A stretch of DNA of 5,682 nucleotides from Candidatus Hecatellales archaeon ex4484_218 (GCA_002254975.1 NJEB01000047.1:1-5682), one strand, 5' to 3'; numbered from the stretch's first letter, positions 1 through 4,477 are shown. The notes: generated by a model from the letters alone, not told the origin. Made by a program: numbers and translations.

Positions 1-77
1 AAAATAATTGACCTACAAAGACCTCTTACCGCAACTCTAATGAAATTTTCCTCCTCCGTTATCGTAAAAGATTTCAT
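1..77 (-). CDS. 5' end of an unidentified protein (partial)
   Basis: An open frame starts with ATG at 75-77 on the minus strand and stays open for 25 codons to the window edge, so only the N-terminus is visible (begins MKSFTITEEENFIRVAVRG). A Shine-Dalgarno-like GGGAG (87-91, minus) lies nine bases before the ATG, which is the main reason to believe the start. The peptide mixes charged and hydrophobic residues like a real protein and uses codons GCG, GTA and AGA not expected from pure AT drift. No family can be assigned from 25 residues. It is co-directional with the winged-helix gene upstream of it, separated by about 107 bases, so it could be a separate transcription unit or the distal gene of the same one. 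Confidence 0.5.
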   Translation of the reverse strand, partial: MKSFTITEEENFIRVAVRGLCRSII

Positions 78-86
78 GTTTAATTT

Positions 87-91
87 CTCCC
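87..91 (-). promoter_or_regulatory. Shine-Dalgarno site of the partial left-edge gene
   Basis: GGGAG on the minus strand, nine bases upstream of the ATG at 77. It is the closest thing to a classical purine-rich ribosome binding site in the window and decides the start of the partial gene. Confidence 0.45.
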
Positions 92-139
92 TTGTTTAAT
101 AGTAGAAATTAACCTGTTCTCTATATGTCAAAATTCAAA

Positions 140-157
140 TCATTTAAAAATAAACCT
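140..157 (-). promoter_or_regulatory. possible TATA-type promoter for the left-edge gene
   Basis: On the minus strand this reads as a T/A-rich element around GTTTATTTTTAAA. A start about 26 bases downstream would give a leader of roughly 40-50 bases before the ATG at 77. The surrounding DNA is so AT-rich that this may be chance. Confidence 0.2.
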
Positions 158-164
158 AACGGTT

Positions 165-184
165 AAAAAGAAATAAATCTAAAA
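165..184 (-). terminator. poly-T terminator candidate after the winged-helix gene
   Basis: Immediately after the TAA stop at 185-187, the minus strand carries T-rich tracts ending in TTTCTTTTT. Archaeal RNA polymerase often terminates at such U-tracts without a hairpin. No stem was found here, so the call rests on position and composition only. Confidence 0.3.
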
Positions 185-727
185 TTAAAAATCTACAATC
201 TTTACTTTAACCGTTTTAATAAATGTTGGATTTGGTTTATATAGAAAACCCCATTTAACAAGTTTTTCTAAAGCTTTTTCAAATTCATCTTGGGAGATTT
301 TATTGTTTTTTAAGATTGTTTGAAGTTTTTCTAGACTAATTCCGCAAGGCCCCTCTAACAATTCAACAACACTCAATACTTTTCTAAAAATTTCTGGTTT
401 AAGGTTTTCAGTTTCAACTAAAATTTTATTTTGTAAAATCTTTCTTAGCCTTTGTTTTTCTTTTTCTAGGCTTTCTTTAACTTTAACATCCAATATTTTT
501 AAGCCTTTCCTATTAACCTTAATAATTCCTTGAAATTCTAAGCTTCTTAAAGAATCAAAAAACAACCTTTCATTTGTAAAACCGTAACTCAAAATTTTAT
601 TATTAAACATTTTTAAAATTTCCTCAACATTTTTCTTTTCTTCATCTATCAAACATGTAAGTAAAATTATTTCACATATAGAAAGATTTTCAGCTATTTC
701 TTCGATAATTTGGAGATATTCATACAA
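185..727 (-). CDS. unrecognised protein, probably two winged-helix domains
   Basis: About 180 residues, not assigned to a named family. Residues ~17-82 look like a winged helix: a helical run with ICEIILLTCL, a recognition-helix-like stretch ERLFFDSLRSLEFQGII and a short strand-turn-strand wing (KVNRKGLKILDVKV). A charged helix (~83-106, rich in K and E) links to a second, similar unit (~113-180) with FRKVLSVVELL, then DEFEKALEKLVKWGFLY and a terminal beta-like TFIKTVKVKIV. The first unit recalls the C-terminal winged helix of archaeal Orc1/Cdc6, but no AAA+ motor is present and this is only an impression. No membrane segment or signal peptide is seen. The start is uncertain: TTG at 739 and GTG at 736 are in frame, but TTG at 727 has a GGTG six bases upstream and sits about 38 bases from a TATA-like box, matching the Hsp20 arrangement. 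It is likely a DNA-binding regulator or replication accessory protein, by inference. Confidence 0.75.
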   Translation of the reverse strand: MYEYLQIIEEIAENLSICEIILLTCLIDEEKKNVEEILKMFNNKILSYGFTNERLFFDSLRSLEFQGIIKVNRKGLKILDVKVKESLEKEKQRLRKILQNKILVETENLKPEIFRKVLSVVELLEGPCGISLEKLQTILKNNKISQDEFEKALEKLVKWGFLYKPNPTFIKTVKVKIVDF

Positions 728-760
728 AGTTAACACCAATAAATTTCCAGAATAGTTGTC

Positions 761-768
761 TTATTTAA
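761..768 (-). promoter_or_regulatory. TATA-like box of the winged-helix gene
   Basis: TTAAATAA on the minus strand, centred near 765. Archaeal transcription starts about 26 bases downstream, i.e. near 739. That predicts either leaderless translation from the TTG/GTG at 739/736 or a 12-base leader carrying GGTG before TTG 727. Confidence 0.35.
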
Positions 769-844
769 CATGAGAGAATAGTGAAACTAACCATGATTTA
801 ACGTAAAAATCGATGAATACTTTTGTTTTTGATTTTTAATTTTG

Positions 845-856
845 AAAAAATTTTTT
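845..856. repeat. A6T6 palindrome
   Basis: Six A followed by six T form a perfect 12-base palindrome in the divergent promoter region. A-tract/T-tract junctions of this kind bend DNA intrinsically. It could influence histone or transcription-factor placement between the two divergent promoters, but in AT-rich DNA it may be incidental. Confidence 0.4.
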
Positions 857-903
857 ACATAAACATGAAATTTTTAGCTTTATATCTTTTAGTTTTTCAC
901 AAA

Positions 904-911
904 ATTTAAAC
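904..911 (+). promoter_or_regulatory. TATA-like box of the zinc-ribbon gene
   Basis: ATTTAAAC centred near 908 predicts a start near 933. An alternative, more canonical-looking TTTATATC lies at 879-886, predicting a start near 908. The choice affects whether an in-frame TTG at 933 or the ATG at 960 is used. Confidence 0.3.
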
Positions 912-959
912 AGTAAAAGTAAAAGAAGGGAATTGAAAAATTCATCAAGTGTATTTTCT

Positions 960-1157
960 ATGAATTCGGTTAAGAAGCTAGCTAGAGTTTTAAGGTCTAT
1001 TTCAGACATAGAGGTTAGATATAATAATAAATGTTGGAAATGTGGGTCTAAATTGGTTTATAGGTCTCAAAAACTTTATTGTGAAAAATGTAGAAAGGTT
1101 AGAAAATTTTTGTGGAAAAATCCAGCAAAAATTTTTGATGAAATGGAAAATTTTTAG
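960..1157 (+). CDS. small zinc-ribbon protein
   Basis: A 65-residue basic protein. From the ATG at 960 it begins with an amphipathic helix (MNSVKKLARVLRSIS), followed by a zinc ribbon with two CxxC knuckles, CWKC (residues 25-28) and CEKC (41-44), 12 residues apart, and a Lys/Arg/aromatic tail. Four cysteines in this spacing normally bind one structural Zn(II). Helix-plus-ribbon architecture weakly resembles the archaeal relatives of the autoantigen p27/SSSCA1 family, but the diagnostic residues are not all there, so no name is given. An in-frame TTG at 933 would add nine Ser-rich residues and sits where a TATA-like box at 904-911 predicts the transcript to begin; ATG 960 is preferred because neighbouring genes clearly use ATG over upstream TTG, though only a weak AAGTG precedes it. 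Hsp20 follows 48 bases downstream. Nucleic-acid or protein binding is likely, by inference. Confidence 0.72.
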   Translation: MNSVKKLARVLRSISDIEVRYNNKCWKCGSKLVYRSQKLYCEKCRKVRKFLWKNPAKIFDEMENF

Positions 1158-1165
1158 GTTTAAAC

Positions 1166-1172
1166 TTTTATA
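1166..1172 (+). promoter_or_regulatory. TATA box of the Hsp20 gene
   Basis: TTTTATA, centred at 1169, is placed to start transcription near 1195. That start would leave a leader of about 11 bases that begins almost exactly at the Shine-Dalgarno site. A second AT-rich element (1179-1184) could alternatively give a leaderless transcript at the ATG. Confidence 0.45.
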
Positions 1173-1195
1173 GTTGTCTTTAAACTTTGTATTTT

Positions 1196-1200
1196 GGTGG
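1196..1200 (+). promoter_or_regulatory. Shine-Dalgarno site of Hsp20
   Basis: GGTGG five bases before ATG 1206. It matches the GGTG part of the anti-Shine-Dalgarno complement and selects this ATG over the in-frame TTG at 1194, which the site overlaps. Confidence 0.55.
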
Positions 1201-1205
1201 TTTTG

Positions 1206-1733
1206 ATGAGTTGGTGGGATGAATGGTTTAAACGTTGGAGGTCGCCTTTCTTTAAAGTTTTTGATGAATTTATGCGTGAATTTGAAAAAGAAATGGAAAG
1301 GATGTTTAAAGAGTTTAACAAAGATTTTGAACAATTTTTTAAGGAACGAAAACCTTTAATTTGGGGTTGGTCTGTAAGTTTAGGTCCGGATGGTAAACCA
1401 ACATTTAGACAATTTGGAAACTTTAAGATGGGTTTAAAACCTGAAGCAAAAATTGAAAGAGAACCATTAGTTGATGTTTTTGTGGAAAATGAGCATGTTA
1501 AAGTTTTAGCAGAACTTCCAGGTGTGGAAAAAGAAGATATAAAATTGAATGCTACATCTAAAACACTTATAATATCTGTGGATACACCTCAAAGAAAATA
1601 TTATAAAGAAGTTGAGCTTCCAGAAGAGGTTGAACCTAAAACAGCAAAAGCAGTTTATAAAAATGGAGTTTTAGAGGTCACATTTAAAAGGATAGGGTTT
1701 AAACCTAAGGGTGAACCCATAAAAATCGAATAA
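1206..1733 (+). CDS. hsp20: Hsp20/alpha-crystallin small heat-shock protein
   Basis: A 175-residue ATP-independent chaperone subunit expected to assemble into cytosolic oligomers that hold unfolding proteins. The N-terminal arm (1-50) is a long amphipathic helix strikingly rich in Trp, Phe and Met. Residues ~54-72 contain GWSVSLGPDGKP and QFGN, a linker typical of archaeal family members. The alpha-crystallin domain spans ~85-165 and includes the signature AVYKNGVLEVTF (149-160), the consensus A-x-x-x-N-G-V-L. The extreme C-terminus has the I-x-I anchor (I172-K-I174) that docks into a neighbouring subunit's domain. Length and order are normal for the family, and nothing suggests truncation. 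The start is ATG 1206, supported by GGTGG at 1196-1200. It has its own TATA-like box, so it is probably transcribed separately from the zinc-ribbon gene upstream; heat induction is likely from family behaviour but no specific operator can be identified. Confidence 0.95.
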   Translation: MSWWDEWFKRWRSPFFKVFDEFMREFEKEMERMFKEFNKDFEQFFKERKPLIWGWSVSLGPDGKPTFRQFGNFKMGLKPEAKIEREPLVDVFVENEHVKVLAELPGVEKEDIKLNATSKTLIISVDTPQRKYYKEVELPEEVEPKTAKAVYKNGVLEVTFKRIGFKPKGEPIKIE

Positions 1734-1846
1734 AAAATAGGAACAAGTTTTAGGTTAAGTTTTAAGTAGATCTCTAGACCTCCATTATTAACTTTTAAAA
1801 TTTAAAAAATCTTACATATTAAACGGTAATATTTTTGGGTTGATTT
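1734..1846 (+). promoter_or_regulatory. Hsp20-sirtuin intergenic region with TATA-like box
   Basis: This 113-base gap lacks a gene. TTTAAAAAA (1801-1809) is a TATA-like element predicting a start near 1831 and a leader of about 16 bases that would carry the ribosome site at 1837-1843. No hairpin terminator for Hsp20 is evident; only scattered TTTT runs (1748-1751 and 1760-1763) could serve. Confidence 0.35.
1837..1843 (+). promoter_or_regulatory. Shine-Dalgarno-like site of the sirtuin gene
   Basis: GGGTTGA precedes ATG 1847 by three bases, continuing as GATTT. It resembles GGTGAT, the 5'-proximal part of the anti-Shine-Dalgarno complement, and the same GGTTGAT motif precedes the RIO1 gene. 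Confidence 0.4.
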
Positions 1847-2614
1847 ATGAATCTTGAGGAATTTGTTAAAAAGCTTGGTTTAACTATAAATCCAAAACTG
1901 CATGTTGTTGTTTTAACTGGTGCCGGAATTTCTGCTGAAAGTGGTGTTCCGATTTTTAGAGGTAAAGGTTCGATGTGGGAAAATCCTGAAGCAAGAAAAC
2001 TTGCAAGTAAAGCTGGCCCTCCATGGAATACAAGGGAAACATGGGAATTTTATGAGTGGAGAAGAAAACTTGTAAGTAAATGTAAACCTAATGCAGCTCA
2101 TTATACTCTTGTTGAAATGGAAAAATATTTTGAAGATTTTTGTTTGATAACTCAAAATGTTGATGGTTTACATGGTAAAGCTGGAAGTAAAAATGTTTTA
2201 GAACTTCATGGAAACATGTGGAAAGGTCGTTGTGTAAGATGTGGAAAAATTGTTAGTTTACCGGAAACTCCCTTAAAAAATATACCACCGTATTGTGAAT
2301 GTGGAACAGCTTTACGTCCACATGTTGTTCAGTTTGGTGAACCAATAGACCCAAATGTTTTAACCGCAGCTTTAACCGCATGTAGTCGTGCTGAACTATT
2401 TTTTGTTGTTGGGACTTCTGGTGTAGTTTCACCAGCAGCTCAAATGCCTTTAATAGCTCTTCAACATGGTGCAAAAGTTGTGGAAATAAACCCTAATCCA
2501 ACAGTTTTAACCCCCTATATGACAATTTCAATTAGAGGAAAAGCAGCTGAAGTTTTACCTCAACTATGGAAAACATTTTTATTATTTTCCCAAAAACAAG
2601 AAGTAAAATTTTAA
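1847..2614 (+). CDS. cobB: NAD-dependent protein deacylase, SIRT5/CobB-type sirtuin
   Basis: A 255-residue sirtuin that removes acyl groups from lysine using NAD+, releasing nicotinamide and O-acyl-ADP-ribose. Motifs in order: NAD-binding GAGIS (25-29) and ESGVPIFRG (31-39); TQNVDGLHG (102-110); catalytic His121 in LELHGN; zinc module Cys129, Cys132, Cys150, Cys152; LRPHVVQFGE (156-165); GTS (189-191); VEINPNPT (212-219). The Y-x-x-R pair, Tyr69 and Arg72 in FYEWRR, is the hallmark of class III sirtuins that bind acidic acyl groups, so desuccinylation or demalonylation as well as deacetylation is plausible. The second zinc pair is Cys-x-Cys rather than the more common Cys-x-x-Cys. Known archaeal substrates of the family include the chromatin protein Alba and acyl-CoA synthetases; neither gene is nearby, so the substrate here is unknown. 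The protein is full length, soluble, and probably its own transcription unit ending in the convergent gap. Confidence 0.95.
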   Translation: MNLEEFVKKLGLTINPKLHVVVLTGAGISAESGVPIFRGKGSMWENPEARKLASKAGPPWNTRETWEFYEWRRKLVSKCKPNAAHYTLVEMEKYFEDFCLITQNVDGLHGKAGSKNVLELHGNMWKGRCVRCGKIVSLPETPLKNIPPYCECGTALRPHVVQFGEPIDPNVLTAALTACSRAELFFVVGTSGVVSPAAQMPLIALQHGAKVVEINPNPTVLTPYMTISIRGKAAEVLPQLWKTFLLFSQKQEVKF

Positions 2615-2621
2615 TGGAGAA

Positions 2622-2635
2622 TTATTTTTAATTTT
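2622..2635 (+). terminator. poly-T terminator candidate after the sirtuin
   Basis: T5 and T4 tracts (2625-2629 and 2632-2635) begin about ten bases after the sirtuin stop codon. This is the expected place for archaeal U-tract termination before a convergent gene. No stem-loop was found. Confidence 0.35.
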
Positions 2636-2751
2636 GCAAACTTTTACATGGAAAGTTTTCTTTACCTTAAAGTAGTTCTACATATTTTTTGTTAAAGCTT
2701 TAAAAGAGTAACATAAATTTTTGATTGTTGAGGTTGAATGTTTAGCTGAGG

Positions 2752-2827
2752 AAACTGTTAAAAAAAGAAGATGAATACAGTTTTGTTGTGGTAATGTTAA
2801 ATGTGTAGAAGTTAAGAAAAACTGTTA
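2752..2827. repeat. AAACTGTTA direct repeat with an inverted copy between
   Basis: AAACTGTTA occurs at 2752-2760 and 2819-2827. The reverse complement of its core, ACAGTTT, lies between them at 2777-2783. Either outer copy can pair with the middle one over seven bases. It may be a weak RNA structure or a protein-binding cluster. Confidence 0.35.
2760..2766 (-). terminator. T7 terminator candidate of the RIO1-KH operon
   Basis: The minus strand has seven consecutive T here, the longest such run downstream of the KH gene, about 117 bases past its stop. A T5 run at 2817-2821 is closer. Archaeal termination at either would fit the end of the operon. Confidence 0.3.
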
Positions 2828-2882
2828 CAATAAAGATTTTCATGGTTAAGGATATATAGTTTGTTTAAATGTTGGTTAAGGT

Positions 2883-3452
2883 TCAACCAAAAGGTTTTTC
2901 CCAAAGTTCAAGTCTAGACCTTTTTAGTTCGCTTCTTTTTCTTCCAAGATATCTGTAAACTGTTTTATGTTGACTTCCGGCTACAAGTTTTTCGATTGCT
3001 TCTTTAGCTATTTCAAGTTCTTCTAATTTACCTATTAAGGCTACGGTATGCCCATAAATTGAAACATCAACATTGGTTGTTTCCTCGATTATTCTTCGTG
3101 TTTTACCTTTTTTACCGATAAGTCTCCCTTTAATCCTTTGAAGGTCTTTTTTTGACCTACCAGCAGCATCTCTTAAATCAATAATATGAAGAATTACATC
3201 ATCATCCATCAATTTAAAAGCTTTTTCAGGTGAAAAACCTCTACCAATAGCTAAAACAATATTTTGAGCCTTAAAAATGGTTGTTGGGTCTTCTATTTGT
3301 TCAGAACCAATAATGGTAACTTCTCCTGTTTCACTGTCAATTTCAAGTTTAACCTTACACATGGACTCTATTTTCTTTTTTATACTTCCTGAACGTCCAA
3401 TTAAAACACCAACTCTTTCAGCTGGAATTCTAACTCTAAAACTTTGACTCAT
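2883..3452 (-). CDS. KH-domain rRNA-processing protein, archaeal Dim2/Pno1-like
   Basis: A 189-residue RNA-binding protein with two KH domains. The first (roughly 4-70) carries the G-x-x-G loop GRSG at 19-22 within VGVLIGRSGSIKKKIE; the second (~80-160) carries GKKG at 113-116 within GRLIGKKGKTRRIIEE. Both loops are intact, and a basic tail (YLGRKRSELKRSRLELW) follows. This layout is that of archaeal homologues of eukaryotic Dim2/Pno1, which binds near the 3' end of small-subunit rRNA and acts late in 30S/40S maturation. It is the last gene of the operon and overlaps the end of the RIO1 gene by 17 bases, implying translational coupling; the same kinase-KH pairing is conserved across many archaea. 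ATG 3452 is chosen because GGGTGGAT (3461-3468) lies eight bases upstream, whereas the in-frame TTG at 3458 is too close to that site. Confidence 0.93.
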   Translation of the reverse strand: MSQSFRVRIPAERVGVLIGRSGSIKKKIESMCKVKLEIDSETGEVTIIGSEQIEDPTTIFKAQNIVLAIGRGFSPEKAFKLMDDDVILHIIDLRDAAGRSKKDLQRIKGRLIGKKGKTRRIIEETTNVDVSIYGHTVALIGKLEELEIAKEAIEKLVAGSQHKTVYRYLGRKRSELKRSRLELWEKPFG

Positions 3453-4227
3453 TTTCAACTATCCACCCATAGATTTCATTTTCAGGTTTAGTTTTTACTC
3501 CAAGCTTTTTAAAAAACCGGTTTAGGTTTAATATATCCCTTTTAAGTAATTGGTCAGCCATAGGGTGGCTTAATAAAACAGCTTGAGACATATCAAAAAT
3601 TACTGGTTCATCATCCAAAACCATAATATTGTATTCACTTAGGTCTCCATGAACAAGTTCTCCATCTCTATAAAGAGTTTTAATGTAATCTAAAAGTTTT
3701 CTATAAATTTTTTGTGGATTGGAGGGTTCAACATCCTTTAAAAGTGGAGCTGGTATTCCTTCTTTACCGATAAACTCCATTACAAGCACATTATTTTCTA
3801 CAGCATATGGTTTAGGAACTCTAACTCCAATTTCCCATGCTTTTTTAAGATTTCTAAATTCTTTTACAGCCCAAGCATAAATTAAGGACCTAGTATCTCT
3901 TTTAACATGGCTAAATCTAATGTCTCCTTCAATATAGGGAAGCATACCCCTACGAAATTCAGCTGAAACTGTTAAATAGATTTTAACAGCTAACTCTTCA
4001 CCATTGGGTGTTATTCCTCTATAAATTTTAGCTTCTTTCCCACTTTTTACAACACCAAAAAGATGTTCAATAACGCCCTTATTCATCAAACGGTACAAGG
4101 TCATAAGGGTAGGCTTATCAAAAACCTCCTCTAAAACTTCTCCTTCCTCCAACTTAACAAATTTTTTCCCGATATAGCTGTAAAGCTCAGTATCTTTTCT
4201 AAAATCTTTAATTTTTTTAGGAGACAT
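3436..4227 (-). CDS. rio1: RIO1-type atypical serine kinase/ATPase
   Basis: A 263-residue RIO1-family protein, a minimal kinase fold that in archaea and eukaryotes takes part in final maturation of the small ribosomal subunit, probably through ATP hydrolysis. Visible motifs: nucleotide loop GVVKSGKEAKIYRG (58-71); the ATP-anchoring Lys82 in AVKIY; the RIO1-specific flexible segment around VKRDTRSLIYAWAVKEF; catalytic loop LVHGDLSEYNIM with Asp195 and Asn200; metal-binding Asp212 in IFDMSQAV, replacing the DFG of canonical kinases. Activation loop and substrate lobe are shortened, as expected for RIO proteins. All catalytic residues are intact and length is normal. It lies between the 74-residue basic protein and the KH protein, in one operon. 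ATG 4227 is favoured because GGTTGAT (4235-4241) sits seven bases upstream; a TTG at 4239 would instead overlap the previous stop by four bases (TTGA) and is an alternative. Confidence 0.96.
   Translation of the reverse strand: MSPKKIKDFRKDTELYSYIGKKFVKLEEGEVLEEVFDKPTLMTLYRLMNKGVIEHLFGVVKSGKEAKIYRGITPNGEELAVKIYLTVSAEFRRGMLPYIEGDIRFSHVKRDTRSLIYAWAVKEFRNLKKAWEIGVRVPKPYAVENNVLVMEFIGKEGIPAPLLKDVEPSNPQKIYRKLLDYIKTLYRDGELVHGDLSEYNIMVLDDEPVIFDMSQAVLLSHPMADQLLKRDILNLNRFFKKLGVKTKPENEIYGWIVENESKF
3461..3468 (-). promoter_or_regulatory. Shine-Dalgarno site of the KH gene, inside RIO1
   Basis: GGGTGGAT on the minus strand, eight bases before ATG 3452 and within the 3' end of the RIO1 coding region. It decides the start of the KH gene. 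Confidence 0.5.
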
Positions 4228-4234
4228 TAACTTT

Positions 4235-4241
4235 ATCAACC
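4235..4241 (-). promoter_or_regulatory. Shine-Dalgarno-like site of RIO1
   Basis: GGTTGAT on the minus strand, seven bases before ATG 4227, spanning the TGA stop of the preceding gene. Its overlap with that stop suggests reinitiation coupling between the two genes. Confidence 0.4.
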
Positions 4242-4460
4242 AACCTTTGAATATGGACCTTTAACACCAGTTAATTTTTCAAATTTTTTTCTTAATCTTG
4301 TCTTATTTTTAGTTAAATGGTAAATTTCTTCTTCAAGCTTGGTTGGGTCTTTAACCTTTCCACTAATTAAAGCTTTTTTAATTGTTTTTGTACCACATTT
4401 GATCCTACTTCTTATACCTTTAAGCCTCTTATAGGTTATTCTGATTTCTTCTTTTTTCAA
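4236..4460 (-). CDS. small basic protein of unknown function, first gene of RIO1-KH operon
   Basis: A 74-residue, very basic protein (24 Lys/Arg against seven Asp/Glu) that I do not recognise. It has no cysteine pair, membrane segment or OB-fold pattern. The N-terminal third (EIRITYKRLKGIRSRIKCG) could be a strand-helix or a short helix; residues ~39-64 (KLEEEIYHLTKNKTRLRKKFEKL) form an evident charged helix; the tail GVKGPYSKVG looks disordered. This composition suits an rRNA or ribosome-binding protein, which agrees with its being followed after eight bases by RIO1. Many archaea have aIF1A in this place; this protein is too short, and lacks the aIF1A OB fold, to be that factor. The start is TTG 4460: an in-frame TAA lies six codons upstream, there is no internal ATG, and AAGGGG lies 11-12 bases before it. 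A good TATA box at 4505-4514 marks it as the operon's leading gene. Confidence 0.8.
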   Translation of the reverse strand: MKKEEIRITYKRLKGIRSRIKCGTKTIKKALISGKVKDPTKLEEEIYHLTKNKTRLRKKFEKLTGVKGPYSKVG

Positions 4461-4471
4461 GCTTAAATTTT

Positions 4472-4477
4472 CCCCTT
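4472..4477 (-). promoter_or_regulatory. Shine-Dalgarno site of the small basic protein gene
   Basis: AAGGGG on the minus strand, 11 bases before TTG 4460. The spacing is longer than usual, which together with TTG could keep translation of this leading gene low. Confidence 0.4.

Larger units (their letters stand above)
740..932. other. divergent AT-rich intergenic region
   Basis: This gap separates two divergently oriented genes. It holds TATA-like boxes for both sides (761-768 minus; 879-885 and 904-911 plus) and a perfect palindrome of six A and six T. The only open frames are tiny: eight codons from 823 and 14 codons from 865 (hydrophobic, no ribosome binding site). I see no RNA gene or conserved gene remnant in it. 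Confidence 0.5.
2712..2849 (+). pseudogene. possible gene remnant interrupted by TGA
   Basis: One frame reads 20 codons (ending LIVEVECLAEETVKKRR), a single TGA at 2772-2774, and then 24 more codons (IQFCCGNVKC, then VEVKKNCYNK) to TAA at 2847. The amino acid mix, with Val-Glu alternation and a cluster of four cysteines in the second half, looks more protein-like than the rest of the gap. No homologue is recognised, there is no clear ribosome binding site, and the preceding in-frame TAA is at 2709. It could be a decayed small metal-binding protein or chance. Confidence 0.2.
2615..2882. other. gene-poor convergent intergenic region
   Basis: This 268-base gap lies between the 3' ends of the sirtuin gene and the RIO1-KH operon. 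It contains T-tracts on both strands, a TATA-like GATATATAG (2851-2859) that points nowhere obvious, the AAACTGTTA repeat cluster, and a short broken frame. I see no intact gene, no tRNA and no recognisable structured RNA. Confidence 0.5.

Noticed and set aside
51..58. GGAGGAGG on the minus strand as a strong Shine-Dalgarno site
   Set aside because: No ATG, GTG or TTG lies in a usable position after it; it is better read as Glu codons of the gene starting at 77.
865..909. 14-codon hydrophobic leader-like frame (MKFLALYLLVFHKI)
   Set aside because: No ribosome site, and T-rich DNA readily yields Phe/Leu runs; nothing downstream suggests attenuation.
1002..1334. 110-codon minus-strand open frame opposite the zinc-ribbon and Hsp20 genes
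   Set aside because: It is antisense to two convincing genes; its Phe/Lys/Asn-rich, low-complexity composition is what the complement of AT-rich Lys/Glu/Phe codons gives.
1913..2474. Two minus-strand open frames (80 and 73 codons) opposite the sirtuin
   Set aside because: Both are shadows of sirtuin codons, with no ribosome binding site and no recognisable domain.
2772..2774. TGA read as selenocysteine
   Set aside because: No SECIS-like structure is visible and the flanking frame has no recognised selenoprotein family; decay or chance is simpler.
2721..2790. C/D box small RNA in the convergent gap
   Set aside because: A CTGA (2746-2749) and an AAGATGA (2768-2774) suggest D' and C' boxes, but there is no good C box upstream and no terminal D box downstream.
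2742..2843. 33-codon minus-strand frame with a hydrophobic start (MKIFIVTVFL)
   Set aside because: No ribosome binding site; the TATATA element is only a few bases from the ATG, which is the wrong spacing; it lies opposite the more protein-like plus frame.
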